A stretch of DNA of 64,000 nt from Parvularculaceae bacterium (GCA_028284065.1 JANQSJ010000008.1:310001-374000), one strand, 5' to 3'; counted from the first letter of the stretch, positions 44,699-54,056 are shown. Notes: a model not told the origin generated them from the letters alone. Numbers and translations are program-made.

Positions 44699-45589
44699 AT
44701 GTCGATAAGGCGGAAAGATGTCGGGCCATCGGAGGACGACGCGGCGGAGACCGCGCTTTCGCCAGGCCTCTATGTGGCGGCGACGCCGATCGGCAATCTG
44801 GGCGACGTCAGCGCCCGGCTTATCGAGACGCTTAAGGGCGCCGATCTCATCCTCTGCGAAGATACCCGCCGGACGGGTCGGCTGTGCGCCGCGCTTGGCG
44901 TCTCGACGCCGATGCGCGCCTATCACGATCACAACGGGGCGGCCGTGCGGCCGGAGATCATAGAGCGGCTGGCCGCCGGCGCGGCGTTCGCGCTCGTCAG
45001 CGACGCCGGCACGCCGCTGATTTCCGATCCCGGATACAAGCTTGTGGCCGAAGCGCGCGCGGCCGGGGCGAACGTCGTCGCCGTACCGGGGCCGTGCGCC
45101 GCGATCGCCGCCCTGTCCGTGGCGGGACTGCCCACCGACCGCTTCTTTTTCGCTGGCTTCCCGCCCGCAAAGGCCGCAGCGCGCGCAAAGTTCCTCGACG
45201 AGCTGAGACATCTGCCCTCAAGCCTCGTCTTCTATGAAGCGGCGGGCCGCCTGTCAGAGAGCCTCGCCGCGATGGCGACGGCGTTCGGCGCGCGCGATGC
45301 GGCGGTCGTCCGGGAGCTGACGAAAAAGTTCGAAGAGACGTTGACGGGCGGCCTGCCCTATCTCGCGCAGAAGATCGCCGAGGCGCCGGTAAAGGGCGAA
45401 GTGGTCATCGTCGTCGGCCCGCCGCCCGACGAAGCGCAACCGGAAGCGGGCGAAGTGGAGGCGTTTCTCGCCGATGCGCTGACGGAAATGTCCGTGAAGG
45501 ACGCCGCCGCCGCAGCGGCGGAGAGCTTCGGCGTTGCGAAGAAAGACGCCTACCAGCTGGCGCTCGCCCTTAAGCGCGAGCGCGAATGA
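44699..45589 (+). CDS. rsmI: 16S rRNA (cytidine-2'-O)-methyltransferase
   Basis: Methylates the 2'-OH of C1402 in 16S rRNA, at the decoding centre. It has GLYVAATPIGNLGDVSARL, then CEDTRRTGRL, LVSDAGTPLISDPG and VPGPCAAIAALSVAGL, the tetrapyrrole-methylase fold signatures. A short extension precedes the domain. The stop overlaps yraN by 4 bases. Confidence 0.97.
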   Translation: MSIRRKDVGPSEDDAAETALSPGLYVAATPIGNLGDVSARLIETLKGADLILCEDTRRTGRLCAALGVSTPMRAYHDHNGAAVRPEIIERLAAGAAFALVSDAGTPLISDPGYKLVAEARAAGANVVAVPGPCAAIAALSVAGLPTDRFFFAGFPPAKAAARAKFLDELRHLPSSLVFYEAAGRLSESLAAMATAFGARDAAVVRELTKKFEETLTGGLPYLAQKIAEAPVKGEVVIVVGPPPDEAQPEAGEVEAFLADALTEMSVKDAAAAAAESFGVAKKDAYQLALALKRERE

Positions 45590-45975
45590 CCTCGGACCAA
45601 CGCGCCAGGCGCCGCCGCGCAGAACTGCGTGGCCGCGCAGCGGAGTGGTTCGCCGCGGCAATGTATCTCATTCGCGGATATCGCATTGTCGCCTGGCGGT
45701 ATCGCCGCAAGACCGGCGAGGTGGACCTCATCGCCCGGCGCGGGGCGACGCTCGCCTTTGTCGAAGTGAAAGCGCGCCGCGACATCGACGCCGCAATCGA
45801 GGCGGTGGACCCGCGAACGCGCCGCCGTTTCGAAGCCGCGGCGCGGCGGTTTCTGTCCGAAGCCGAGGCGCGCGGCGCGCTTCGGCCGGACGCCTTCGCC
45901 GTGCGCTACGACATCGTCGCGGTGGCGGGCTTCAGGGCGAAACGCATCAAGGACGCCTGGCGAGAAGGCGAATGA
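45586..45975 (+). CDS. YraN family (UPF0102) endonuclease-like protein
   Basis: A 129-residue UPF0102 protein: GRAAEWFAAAMYLIRGYRIVAWRYR, then GEVDLIARRGATLAFVEVKAR. The Glu, Asp and Glu-x-Lys residues match the PD-(D/E)xK nuclease core. It is usually encoded next to rsmI, as here. No proven activity. Confidence 0.93.
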   Translation: MTSDQRARRRRAELRGRAAEWFAAAMYLIRGYRIVAWRYRRKTGEVDLIARRGATLAFVEVKARRDIDAAIEAVDPRTRRRFEAAARRFLSEAEARGALRPDAFAVRYDIVAVAGFRAKRIKDAWREGE

Positions 45976-46004
45976 CCAGGCGGAGCGGCGAGCGTTAACC
46001 TCGG

Positions 46005-46019
46005 TTAACCGAGCGTTAA
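46005..46019. promoter_or_regulatory. CtrA-type box TTAA-N7-TTAA
   Basis: TTAACCGAGCGTTAA matches TTAA-N7-TTAA exactly, followed by CC. Another TTAACC lies 10 bases upstream (45995), so three half sites occur in 25 bases. The box is 51 bases before the BON lipoprotein gene at 46070. Binding by CtrA is inferred. Confidence 0.6.
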
Positions 46020-46069
46020 CCGGGCCGCGCCAAGCCGGGCGGGTGATAATCCGAGTACGGAGACCGACC

Positions 46070-46621
46070 ATGTCTAACCGCCTCACGGCGTTCGCCCTCG
46101 CGATCCTGTCCGCCGCGCCGCTTTCCCTTTCCGGTTGCGCCATGAGCCGCTCGTTAAGCGCCTCTTTCCAGGACATGGACGCTAATGAGGCCATCGACGC
46201 GCGCCTCGGCGAGGACCAACAATATGACTTTGGCGACGTCGACCTCACCGTGTTCGAGGGCCGCGCCATGCTGACCGGCACGGTGCGCGACGCCGCCGCC
46301 CAGCGGCGGCTCGTTGAGCACGCGCTCCGCACCGAGAACGTCGTGCAGGTAATCGACGAGACGTTGATCGGCGACAAGACGTCGTTCGGCCGCGGCCTTG
46401 GCGACGCCCGCATCGACGCGGCCCTGAGGACGAGGCTCACCGCCAACAGCAAGGTCCGCGGCGGCGACGTGAAGTTCGCGGTGTCGCAGGGCGCGGTCTA
46501 TCTCATCGGCGTCGCCCGCGACCGGGAGGCGCTTGAATCGATCCTAAAAACCGCAAGGGCCGTCGGCGACGTGTCCCTGGTCGTCAGCCACATCATTTAT
46601 ATCGACGCCTCCGCCGGTTGA
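46070..46621 (+). CDS. BON-domain outer-membrane or periplasmic lipoprotein
   Basis: A 183-residue lipoprotein: signal peptide with lipobox LSGC (Cys23). Two BON domains follow (about residues 40-105, VDLTVFEGRAMLTGTVRDAAAQRRLVEHAL; and 110-180, VKFAVSQGAVYLIGVARDREALESIL). BON domains bind membranes or phospholipids; the related DolP (YraP) of E. coli is encoded near rsmI-yraN too and supports outer-membrane integrity. The ATG at 46070 gives the proper signal peptide. The CtrA-type box lies just upstream. Confidence 0.93.
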   Translation: MSNRLTAFALAILSAAPLSLSGCAMSRSLSASFQDMDANEAIDARLGEDQQYDFGDVDLTVFEGRAMLTGTVRDAAAQRRLVEHALRTENVVQVIDETLIGDKTSFGRGLGDARIDAALRTRLTANSKVRGGDVKFAVSQGAVYLIGVARDREALESILKTARAVGDVSLVVSHIIYIDASAG

Positions 46622-46864
46622 CGGCGCCGTCGCCCTCGCTAACGGGGATTGGCGGGCCGGGATGGACGCATCGGTTCCGCCGCATTAGACCGGCGACGCG
46701 CAGGCGCGGCCGGGAGATAGAGTTCCACGCCGGCGGCGCGCCAGCATTGTTGAAACCGCGCTGAAATCTGCGCGCCGACAGTCACATTTACCGATCGCAT
46801 GCCAATGGGCGGGCAGGCAGCTCTCCCCGCCCGCGCATCTTCTTACGCCAAGGAGCCGCCCGAA

Positions 46865-47815
46865 ATGGCCAACCGCCGCCTCGCCATTCAGATGGACCCG
46901 ATCGAGCGCGTGGACATCCATGCCGACACGACCTTCGATCTCGCGCTGGAGGCGTTTTCGCGGGGATGGGAAGTGTGGACCTTCTCACCCGACGAGCTGA
47001 GCCTCGAAAGCGGCCGGGTTATCGCGCGCGCCCGGCGCGCATCGAAACTGGAGCGAACCGACGGCGCGCATGTGGAGCTTGGAGAGCCGCAGCGGCTCAA
47101 TCTCGCCGGCATGAGCGCCATTCTCATCCGCCAGGACCCGCCGTTCGACATGGCCTATGTCACCTCCGCGCTGATCCTGGAGCGTCTGGCGCCGGAGGTG
47201 CTCGTCCTCAATGACCCGCGCTCAATCCGCGATGCGCCGGAGAAACTCTTTGTGGCGAACTTTCCCGATCTGACGCCCCCAACCCTCATCACCCGCGACG
47301 CGGAGGCTGCGGCCGCCTTCAGGGCGGAGCATGGCGACGTCGTGATGAAGCCGCTTTACGGGAATGGCGGCGCAGGCGTCTTTAAGGTCGCCGCGGATGA
47401 TGGAAACTTCAGCGCCTTCTGCGAAATGTTCTCGGAGTTCTACCGCGAACCGATGGTGGTGCAGAAATTCCTGCCGGCGGTGTCGGCCGGAGACAAGCGC
47501 ATCATCCTCCTCGACGGCGAAGCGGTCGGCGCGATCAACCGCATACCGCGGCCAGGCGAAACGCGGTCCAACATGCATGTGGGCGGTACGGCGGCCGCGA
47601 TCGAAATGAATGCGCGCGACCAGGAAATCTGCGACCGCATCGGGCCGGTTCTGTCCGAACGCGGACTTGCGCTGGTCGGCATCGATGTCATCGGCGACTG
47701 GATGACCGAGATCAACGTCACCTCGCCCACCGGCGTGCAGGAGGTGCGGCGGTTCGGCGGCGCCGACATTTCGGCCTTGTTCTGGGACTGGGTGGAAGGC
47801 CGCCTTGGGGCGTGA
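46865..47815 (+). CDS. gshB: Glutathione synthetase
   Basis: A 316-residue ATP-grasp ligase joining gamma-glutamylcysteine and glycine. It begins RRLAIQMDPIERVDIHADTTFDLALEA, and then has IRQDPPFDMAYVTSALIL, VMKPLYGNGGAGVFKV and GIDVIGDWMTEINVTSPTG. AAGGAG lies 10 bases before the ATG at 46865. Its stop overlaps the start of a glycosyltransferase gene, an unusual continuation. Confidence 0.96.
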   Translation: MANRRLAIQMDPIERVDIHADTTFDLALEAFSRGWEVWTFSPDELSLESGRVIARARRASKLERTDGAHVELGEPQRLNLAGMSAILIRQDPPFDMAYVTSALILERLAPEVLVLNDPRSIRDAPEKLFVANFPDLTPPTLITRDAEAAAAFRAEHGDVVMKPLYGNGGAGVFKVAADDGNFSAFCEMFSEFYREPMVVQKFLPAVSAGDKRIILLDGEAVGAINRIPRPGETRSNMHVGGTAAAIEMNARDQEICDRIGPVLSERGLALVGIDVIGDWMTEINVTSPTGVQEVRRFGGADISALFWDWVEGRLGA

Positions 47816-49005
47816 CGGAAACGGCCGTGACGTCTTCAGATCACCCAGGCCGCGATGGCGCGCCGCTGCGCGTCGCGCTTTTCTCCGGCAACTACAATTA
47901 CGTCGTGGACGGACCGGTCAAGGCGCTGAACAAGCTGGTCGCCCATCTGGAGGCGCGCGGCCATGACGTGCTCGTCTTTGCGCCGACCATCAAAGACCCG
48001 CCCTTCAAGCATTCCGGCGAACTCATCTCGATTCCGTCGATGGCGCTGCCCGGCGCGCGCAGCGAATACCGCCTCGGGTTCGGCATTATCGGTGAGGCGC
48101 ACCGTCGGCTGAAGGCGTTTCGCCCCAATCTTGTGCATATCTCGGCGCCGGACCTCGCCGGGTTTCAGGCGCTAAAATACGCGGAGCGCCACGGGATAAC
48201 CCCGGTTGCGTCGTTCCATACCCGCTTCGACACCTATCCGCGCTATTACGGCGCGGCGTGGTTTGAGAAGTATCTGACCGCCTACATGCGCAATCTCTAC
48301 GGACGATGCGCGCATGTCTATGCGCCGTCTGAATCGATGCGGCAGGAGCTCCTGCGCGACGGGATCGGCAAGGACGTCCGCATCTGGACCCGGGGCGTCG
48401 ATGCGGACCTGTTCAATCCGGACAGGCGGGACCTCGACTGGCGCCGCGCCCTTGGCCTCGCCGATGACGATGTGGTCGTCGCCTTCGTCGGCCGCGTGGT
48501 TCTGGAGAAGGGCATTGACGTTTTCGCCGAGGCGGTCGCCGCCGCGACGGCGCGCAACGCGAAAATCAGGGCTCTCGTCGTTGGCGAAGGCCCGGAGCGC
48601 GCGCGGTTTGAAAAGCTTCTGCCGACAGGGGTCTTCACCGGCTACCAGGCGGACGCCGACCTTGCGCGGGCCTATGCGAGCGCCGATATCTTCTTCAATC
48701 CGAGCATCACTGAGACCTTTGGCAATGTAACGCTCGAGGCGATGGCGTCCGGCTTGCCGACTGTGGCGGCGGCGGCGGCGGGGAGCCTGTCGCTCGTCGG
48801 CGAAGGCGAGACCGGCCGGCTTGTCGACCCGGCGACGGGCGCGGACGGCTTTGCGCCGGCGCTTGAGGCGCTTGCGGCCGCGCCTCGCCTCAGAGGGGAA
48901 ATGGGCGCGGCGGCCCGGACGCGCAGCCTTGAATTCGAATGGTCGAGCGTGCTTGACGACCTCATAGAGAACTATCGCGCGGCGATGTCGCGCACCGAAA
49001 GTTGA
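47812..49005 (+). CDS. GT4-type glycosyltransferase
   Basis: A 397-residue glycosyltransferase of the GT-B fold. The acceptor domain begins LRVALFSGNYNYVVDGPVKALNKLV; the donor domain shows VVAFVGRVVLEKGID, LVVGEGPERARFE and the E-x7-E motif in TETFGNVTLEAMASG. The layout resembles enzymes that transfer sugars to lipids, such as the MgtA/PimB-like group; the exact donor is unknown. The GTG start overlaps the gshB stop. The second glycosyltransferase and the membrane protein after it probably form one pathway. Confidence 0.9.
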   Translation: MTETAVTSSDHPGRDGAPLRVALFSGNYNYVVDGPVKALNKLVAHLEARGHDVLVFAPTIKDPPFKHSGELISIPSMALPGARSEYRLGFGIIGEAHRRLKAFRPNLVHISAPDLAGFQALKYAERHGITPVASFHTRFDTYPRYYGAAWFEKYLTAYMRNLYGRCAHVYAPSESMRQELLRDGIGKDVRIWTRGVDADLFNPDRRDLDWRRALGLADDDVVVAFVGRVVLEKGIDVFAEAVAAATARNAKIRALVVGEGPERARFEKLLPTGVFTGYQADADLARAYASADIFFNPSITETFGNVTLEAMASGLPTVAAAAAGSLSLVGEGETGRLVDPATGADGFAPALEALAAAPRLRGEMGAAARTRSLEFEWSSVLDDLIENYRAAMSRTES

Positions 49006-49090
49006 TCGCAAAATCCTCCGTCGTTAACTTCTCGGCGGGGAATTGCGGACCTAAACACCAAGACTAAGTCCGCAGTGGGGCGCTACTTCC

Positions 49091-50272
49091 ATGAAGCTTG
49101 TCGACGTTTCCGAATTTTTCAGCGACTTCGGCGGCGGGGTCAAAACCTACGTCCACCAGAAGCTTGAGGCGTGCGCCGCCGCAGGCTGCGATGCGACCAT
49201 CATTGCGCCCGGGCCCGCGGACAGGCGCGAAAGGCGGCGCGGCGGGGAAGTGATCTGGGTGCGCTCGCCGACCCTCGCGTTCGATCACCGCTATCATCTG
49301 TTTTCGAACCCCAAGCCGATCCATCAGCTGCTCGACGAGATCAAGCCGGACGTCCTTGAGGCCTCCTCCACCTGGAAGGGCGCCTGGATCGCCGGAGGGT
49401 GGCGCGGCGACGCGGCCCGGGCGCTGTTCCTCCACCAGGACCCGGTGGCCGTTTATCCGCATTCGCTGTTCAGTCCGAAGATCAGGGAAGAGCGCCTCGA
49501 CCAGCTATGCTTCTGGTTCTGGGCGTATCTGCGCCGGCTCGCCGGCGAATTCGATTCCGTCGTCGTCGCCAGCGAATGGTATGCGGACCGTCTTCGCCGC
49601 CACAGGATCGGCGCGCCGACCGTCATCCCGCTCGGCGTTGAGAAGCACGCCTTCAGCCCGCGCCTCAGGAACGATCAGCTGCGTATGGAGATGCTGCGCA
49701 AGTGCGGCGTTGAGGATCCTACTGCGCCCCTGTTCATCGCCGTCAGCAGGCACCATCCCGAAAAGCGACTCGGCGTCATTATGGAAGGGTTCGGACGGTT
49801 TTCCCGCGAGCGCCCGGCAGGCCTTTTCATTATCGGCGACGGGCCGGCCTGGCGCACCGTCAGACGACAGGCGTTGGAGTATGCGGGCGTCCACATCGCC
49901 GGCCACATCGGCGACAGAAGCGTCGTGGCCGAACACCTCGCCAGCGCCGATTTCTTCGTCCATGGCGGCGCTGCGGAAACCTTCGGGCTTGTCGTCGCCG
50001 AGGCCCTTTGTTCCGGCCTGCCATTTGTCGCGCCGCATCTCGGCGGCGCGGCCGACTTCGCCCACCCGGCGTTCGCGGAAACCTATCGCGCCGGCGATCC
50101 GGCGGCGTGCGCCGAGGCGCTCGCCAGGATAACGGCGCGGGATCGCCGGGAAATCGCCCTTGCCGCGCGGGCGGGCGCAAACCGGATCGACGAACCCGGC
50201 GATCATGTGGATAGGCTGTTGAGCCATTATAGCGCGCTGATCAACGCGCGCCGGCGGCGGCTAGCCGCCTGA
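49091..50272 (+). CDS. GT4-type glycosyltransferase
   Basis: A 393-residue GT-B glycosyltransferase, distinct from its neighbour. It starts LVDVSEFFSDFGGGVKTYVHQKL, and its donor domain has FIAVSRHHPEKRLGVIMEGF, LFIIGDGP and the E-x7-E motif in AETFGLVVAEALCSG. An 85-base gap with one TTAA half site separates it from the first transferase. Together they could build a disaccharide headgroup on a membrane lipid; this is inferred from pairing only. Confidence 0.9.
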   Translation: MKLVDVSEFFSDFGGGVKTYVHQKLEACAAAGCDATIIAPGPADRRERRRGGEVIWVRSPTLAFDHRYHLFSNPKPIHQLLDEIKPDVLEASSTWKGAWIAGGWRGDAARALFLHQDPVAVYPHSLFSPKIREERLDQLCFWFWAYLRRLAGEFDSVVVASEWYADRLRRHRIGAPTVIPLGVEKHAFSPRLRNDQLRMEMLRKCGVEDPTAPLFIAVSRHHPEKRLGVIMEGFGRFSRERPAGLFIIGDGPAWRTVRRQALEYAGVHIAGHIGDRSVVAEHLASADFFVHGGAAETFGLVVAEALCSGLPFVAPHLGGAADFAHPAFAETYRAGDPAACAEALARITARDRREIALAARAGANRIDEPGDHVDRLLSHYSALINARRRRLAA

Positions 50273-50413
50273 CGCGGCCGCCGGCCGGACCCTCGGCGCA
50301 GCGAATCCTTCGATACATGCGCGGGGGCGCCTTATTTGCCGCATGGGCGGCATCCATGCTGTGACTCTTTTTTGACTGCCGAAGCGGCCCCTGAACGATG
50401 ATGCGCGAGGCGG

Positions 50414-51433
50414 ATGATCGACGAAGCATTCCATAGGCGAGCCGCAGGCCGCTGGAGCCGCATCCGCTCGCGGCCGTCGGTTCAGCGCGCGCTGGCGCTG
50501 GCGCGCAAGGCGATGCTCGTCGGCGTCATCGCCTACCTGGTCTACAAGTTGACGCAGGTCGGCTGGGGCGAGGTTATCGACAACCTGCCAGTCTCGCCCT
50601 GGTTCTACCTTTTCTTCGTCTTGCGCTTCTTCGCCCTGCCGCTGTCCGAGATCCCGGCCTATGAGCGGGTGTGGGGGATTCGGCTGTGGCCCCACGTCAC
50701 CGCATTCGTGCGCAAGCGCGTCTACAATTTCGCGGTGATGGGATATTCGGGCGAGGCGTTCTTCACGTTATGGGCGCGCCGCCGCCTTGGCCTTTCAGAC
50801 CCCGTCGTTCTGAAAGGCGTCAAGGACAACAATATTCTCTCCGCATTCGCATCGAACCTCGCCACCGTGGCGCTCATCGTCGCGCTCGCCGCCGGCGACA
50901 GGCTACAACCGGGCCTCGACGCGCTGCCCGGCGCAGTGGCGCTCTTCTCGCTGGCGTTCCTGTCCTCGTTCGTCCTGGTTGCGGCGGTGATGGCGTTCGG
51001 CCGCCGGGTCCTCCATGTCGACCGCCGCACGGCGGTCGACCTCATCTGCATCCATAGCGGCCGCATGGTCATCGTCATGGCGCTGCACGCGGCGATGTAC
51101 GCGGCGGCGCTGCCGACGGCGGACTATGTCGCCTGGTTTATCTTTATTGCGTTGCAGCTTGTCCTCAGCCGCATTCCGTTTCTGCCGAACCAGGACCTCG
51201 TCTTCCTCGGCGCGGCGCTGTCCCTCGCCAGCATCACCGGCGCGCCGGAGGCGGCCATCGCGGGCATGCTCGTCGCGGAGGCGGGATTGTCGCAGTTGTT
51301 CAATTTCGCGCTCTTCTTCGCGACCGCCCATGACGCGCGCGAAGCGCCGATTCCCGGTCCGGGAGAGCGCGCCGGGCGCAGCGCCTCGGACGCGTGTCGA
51401 GCCGAAGGCGCGCGAGGCGACGGCAAGACTTGA
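50414..51433 (+). CDS. Multi-span membrane protein, LPG-synthase-TM/flippase-like
   Basis: A 339-residue protein with about seven to eight hydrophobic segments (AMLVGVIAYLVYKLTQV, FYLFFVLRFFALPLSEI, AFASNLATVALIVALAAG, VALFSLAFLSSFVLVAAVMAF, and so on). The layout, with a long helix pair around VRKRVYNFAVMGYSGEAFFTLWARRRLG, recalls the lysylphosphatidylglycerol synthase transmembrane region (UPF0104) used as a flippase or lipid-headgroup module; the match is weak. The cytoplasmic C-terminus is Arg/Ala-rich. It probably serves the preceding two glycosyltransferases. Confidence 0.7.
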   Translation: MIDEAFHRRAAGRWSRIRSRPSVQRALALARKAMLVGVIAYLVYKLTQVGWGEVIDNLPVSPWFYLFFVLRFFALPLSEIPAYERVWGIRLWPHVTAFVRKRVYNFAVMGYSGEAFFTLWARRRLGLSDPVVLKGVKDNNILSAFASNLATVALIVALAAGDRLQPGLDALPGAVALFSLAFLSSFVLVAAVMAFGRRVLHVDRRTAVDLICIHSGRMVIVMALHAAMYAAALPTADYVAWFIFIALQLVLSRIPFLPNQDLVFLGAALSLASITGAPEAAIAGMLVAEAGLSQLFNFALFFATAHDAREAPIPGPGERAGRSASDACRAEGARGDGKT

Positions 51434-51561
51434 ACAGAGCGCACGGGCCCGCGTATTGCAGGTGGACGCGCGTCCCCTGGCGCGCCGGCGCCTCAGCGCC
51501 GAAACGGCGCCCATAAGACGAAGAAAGGCGCCGGTTAGAGAAATGGACGTCGACCGCGCCC

Positions 51562-52770
51562 ATGGCATTGCTGGACCGCTACATCCTGCGCACCATCGCA
51601 ACGCCCCTCATCCTGTCGCTCTGCGTCGCGGGCATGCTCTTGCTGCTGGAGCAGATGCTGCGGCTGTTCGATTTCGTGCTCGCCGAGCAGGGGCCCGTCG
51701 ACGTCGTCTGGCGGATGCTCGCAAACCTGTTGCCGCATTATCTGAGCCTCGCCCTGCCGCTCGGCGCGTTTCTGGGCATCATGCTGGCGTTCAGAAATCT
51801 GTCGCTCTCCAGCGAACTTGACGCACTGTCGTCAAGCGGGGCGTCTTTCGGACGGCTGATGCGGCCGGTCTATCTGCTCGTCGCCGTCCTTATGGCGCTG
51901 GACTTTCTGCTCGTCGGCTATGTCCAGCCCTATGCCGGCTATCAGTATCGGCAGCTGCGCTTCGACGTCACGAGCGGCGCGCTCGGCATCAAGATACCCC
52001 AAGGCGAATTCGTCGAGATTTCCGATGACGCCGTCATCCGCCTCGGCTCGGTCAACGCAGAGACCAGGCGCGCGGAGGATATCTTCCTCAAGACCGAGGA
52101 CGAGGACGGCGCGCGCACAATAATCACCGCGGAGAACGGATCGATCTCCACCTCCCCGGACGTCAGCCGTCTTCTGATGCAGCTTGAGCGCGGCCGACAG
52201 CTTTTCATCGGCCCCGCCGGCGCCAAGGCCGAAACGCTCGACTTCGAATCATTTGACGTGGAGATCGACCTGCCGCAGATCGCATCCTTCAGGCCCCGCG
52301 GCGACCTCAAGGACGAAGTGACGTTTACGGAGCTTTGGAATTTCATGCGCAGCCCGGCGCCGCGCGAGGACGCGAGGTGGAACGAGTATCGAGCCGGATT
52401 CCATTGGCGGCTCATCCACCCCCTGACGTTTCTCGTCATGCCGATCCTCGCCGTCGCCATGGGCGTGACGGGACGGCGGCGCGCCTCCAGCCTGAAGCCG
52501 ATCATCGGGGTCGCGATCCTTATCGTCTATCACGAGCTTCTGGAGGAATGGGGCCAGGTGGTCGCGGCCGAAGGCGCACTCTCGCCCTATGTGTCGATGT
52601 GGGGCCTCATCGCGCTTTTTCTCGGCGTCAGCATCGCGCTCTATTCAGGTTCGATCGATCAGGCGCGGACGGCGAAAGTCATTGCGCGCCAGGGCCGCCA
52701 TCCGATCCGGGTCTCGGCCGACGGCTCCCTCGCCAAGGACGAGCCGACGCCCTCTCTGAGGTCCGCGTGA
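51562..52770 (+). CDS. lptF: LPS export ABC transporter permease LptF
   Basis: A 402-residue permease of the LptB2FG transporter that extracts lipopolysaccharide from the inner membrane. It starts LLDRYILRTIATPLILSLCVAG, with SLALPLGAFLGIMLAFRNLSLSSELDALSSSGAS split over the second span and coupling helix (about residues 55-95), a central periplasmic beta-jellyroll, and C-terminal spans (HPLTFLVMPILAVAMGVTG). The stop overlaps lptG (GTGA). Confidence 0.95.
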   Translation: MALLDRYILRTIATPLILSLCVAGMLLLLEQMLRLFDFVLAEQGPVDVVWRMLANLLPHYLSLALPLGAFLGIMLAFRNLSLSSELDALSSSGASFGRLMRPVYLLVAVLMALDFLLVGYVQPYAGYQYRQLRFDVTSGALGIKIPQGEFVEISDDAVIRLGSVNAETRRAEDIFLKTEDEDGARTIITAENGSISTSPDVSRLLMQLERGRQLFIGPAGAKAETLDFESFDVEIDLPQIASFRPRGDLKDEVTFTELWNFMRSPAPREDARWNEYRAGFHWRLIHPLTFLVMPILAVAMGVTGRRRASSLKPIIGVAILIVYHELLEEWGQVVAAEGALSPYVSMWGLIALFLGVSIALYSGSIDQARTAKVIARQGRHPIRVSADGSLAKDEPTPSLRSA

Positions 52771-53909
52771 CGCCTGCGCCACGAAAGAAACGCCGTTCGC
52801 ATAAGCGCCGCGGCGCAACGCGCCAGCCAACCGGCGTCTTCGTGCAGTATGTCGGGCGAATGTTCGCGACGAGATTCATCGGCCTCCTGATTTTCTTCAT
52901 CGTGATCCTTCAGATGCTGGACCTTTTGAATAACTCGACGGAGATTTACGCCGCCGAAGGCGCCGACTGGCGTTCGATGGCGAAGTACATCTCCTTGCGC
53001 GCGCCTCAGATCGCCAGCCAGTTCACGCCCTTCGCCGCGCTTCTCGGCGCGGTCGCCACGCTCTCCGCGCTGAACCAGCGAAGCGAGATCACCATCATGC
53101 GGTCGGCGGGCATGTCCGCCCAACGCGTTTTATGGCCGATCTTCGTCGCGTGCGGGCTCGTCGTCGCCGCCCATTTCACGTTCCACGAAACCGTCGTCGT
53201 GCGGGCCACGAAAGAGCTGACCTACTGGGAGGCGAACGACTACCAAGTAGACTTGCCGCCGCAGACCGACACGCGCACCGGCGTGCAGGTGGCCCTCGAC
53301 AACGAGTTCATCGATGCGGCGAGCGCCGGACGCGCCAACGGCGTCGTGCGGCTCGACGGGCTGATCGTCTACCGTCTTGATGCGGAGGGCCTCGCCGACG
53401 CCGTCGAGGAGGCGCGGTCCGCCGTCCATGACGGAGCGGCCTGGACGCTGCGCAATGTCCGCTCGCTGTCGGTCACCGGCGAGCCTGGGCGGCTGATCGA
53501 CGAGAAGACCTGGGAGACCGAACTCGATCCTGACATCCTCTTCGCGATGACGCTGAAGCCCGACCGCACCGCGCTTCCCGATCTCATGAAGCAGATCGGC
53601 GAACTCCGGCGCAATGAAGCGGACGCATCCGACGAGATGACGTCCTTGTTCGCTCGGTTCTCAAAGCCTCTTTCGACGCTCATCATGCCGCTCCTCGGCG
53701 CGATCGCGGGCTATGGCGTGATGCGTTCGGGCGCCCAGCTTCTGCGCGCGGCGATGGGCGCGGCGCTTGGCTTCGGCTATTTCGTCGCGGAAAACCTCCT
53801 TATCGCCCTCGGCAAGCTGGGCGCGATCCCGCCCGTCATCGGCGCCTTTTTTCCGCTCGCGATTTTCACGATCTTCGGCGTCGTGATCCTGCTCGCGATG
53901 GAGAACTAA
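52767..53909 (+). CDS. lptG: LPS export ABC transporter permease LptG
   Basis: The second permease subunit (380 residues). A basic N-terminus (RKKRRSHKRRGATRQP) precedes the first span (FATRFIGLLIFFIVILQML). FTPFAALLGAVATLSAL and SEITIMRSAGMS give the coupling helix; periplasmic jellyroll and C-terminal spans follow (STLIMPLLGAIAGYGVM, GYFVAENLLIALGKLGAIPPVI). The GTG start overlaps lptF. lptD normally follows in this operon but is absent here. Confidence 0.95.
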   Translation: MTPAPRKKRRSHKRRGATRQPTGVFVQYVGRMFATRFIGLLIFFIVILQMLDLLNNSTEIYAAEGADWRSMAKYISLRAPQIASQFTPFAALLGAVATLSALNQRSEITIMRSAGMSAQRVLWPIFVACGLVVAAHFTFHETVVVRATKELTYWEANDYQVDLPPQTDTRTGVQVALDNEFIDAASAGRANGVVRLDGLIVYRLDAEGLADAVEEARSAVHDGAAWTLRNVRSLSVTGEPGRLIDEKTWETELDPDILFAMTLKPDRTALPDLMKQIGELRRNEADASDEMTSLFARFSKPLSTLIMPLLGAIAGYGVMRSGAQLLRAAMGAALGFGYFVAENLLIALGKLGAIPPVIGAFFPLAIFTIFGVVILLAMEN

Positions 53910-53911
53910 AG

Positions 53912-53993
53912 GGAGTTCCGAAAAGTGGGGATCGCTCTTCGGACAAGATGCGCGCTCCGAAATCCGGTTCGCGTTCCCGGCGCGGACAAACAT
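53912..53993 (+). repeat. Remnant of a dispersed intergenic element (CCGAAAAGTGG / CTTCGGACAAGATGCGC type)
   Basis: TTCCGAAAAGTGGGG followed by CTCTTCGGACAAGATGCGC resembles the short mosaic elements common between genes of alphaproteobacteria (RIME-like). It is a single, partly degenerate copy just after lptG. The resemblance is from memory, so I give it low confidence. Confidence 0.35.
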
Positions 53994-54041
53994 GAACGCG
54001 CGATAGTTTCGCCGCCGGCCATTTTCCTTCCAAAACGCCAG

Positions 54042-54056
54042 TTAACGCTCCGTTAG
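54042..54056. promoter_or_regulatory. CtrA-like box upstream of flbT (TTAA-N7-TTAG)
   Basis: TTAACGCTCCGTTAG has the exact CtrA half-site spacing with one changed base in the second half. It lies 51 bases before the flbT start at 54108, the same distance as the box before the BON lipoprotein gene. Flagellar genes are classic CtrA targets, which makes the match more credible. Confidence 0.45.

Noticed and set aside
44582-45211. N-terminal extension of the LppC-like frame
   Set aside because: It lies antisense to rsmI, and the lipoprotein signal peptide begins at 44581.
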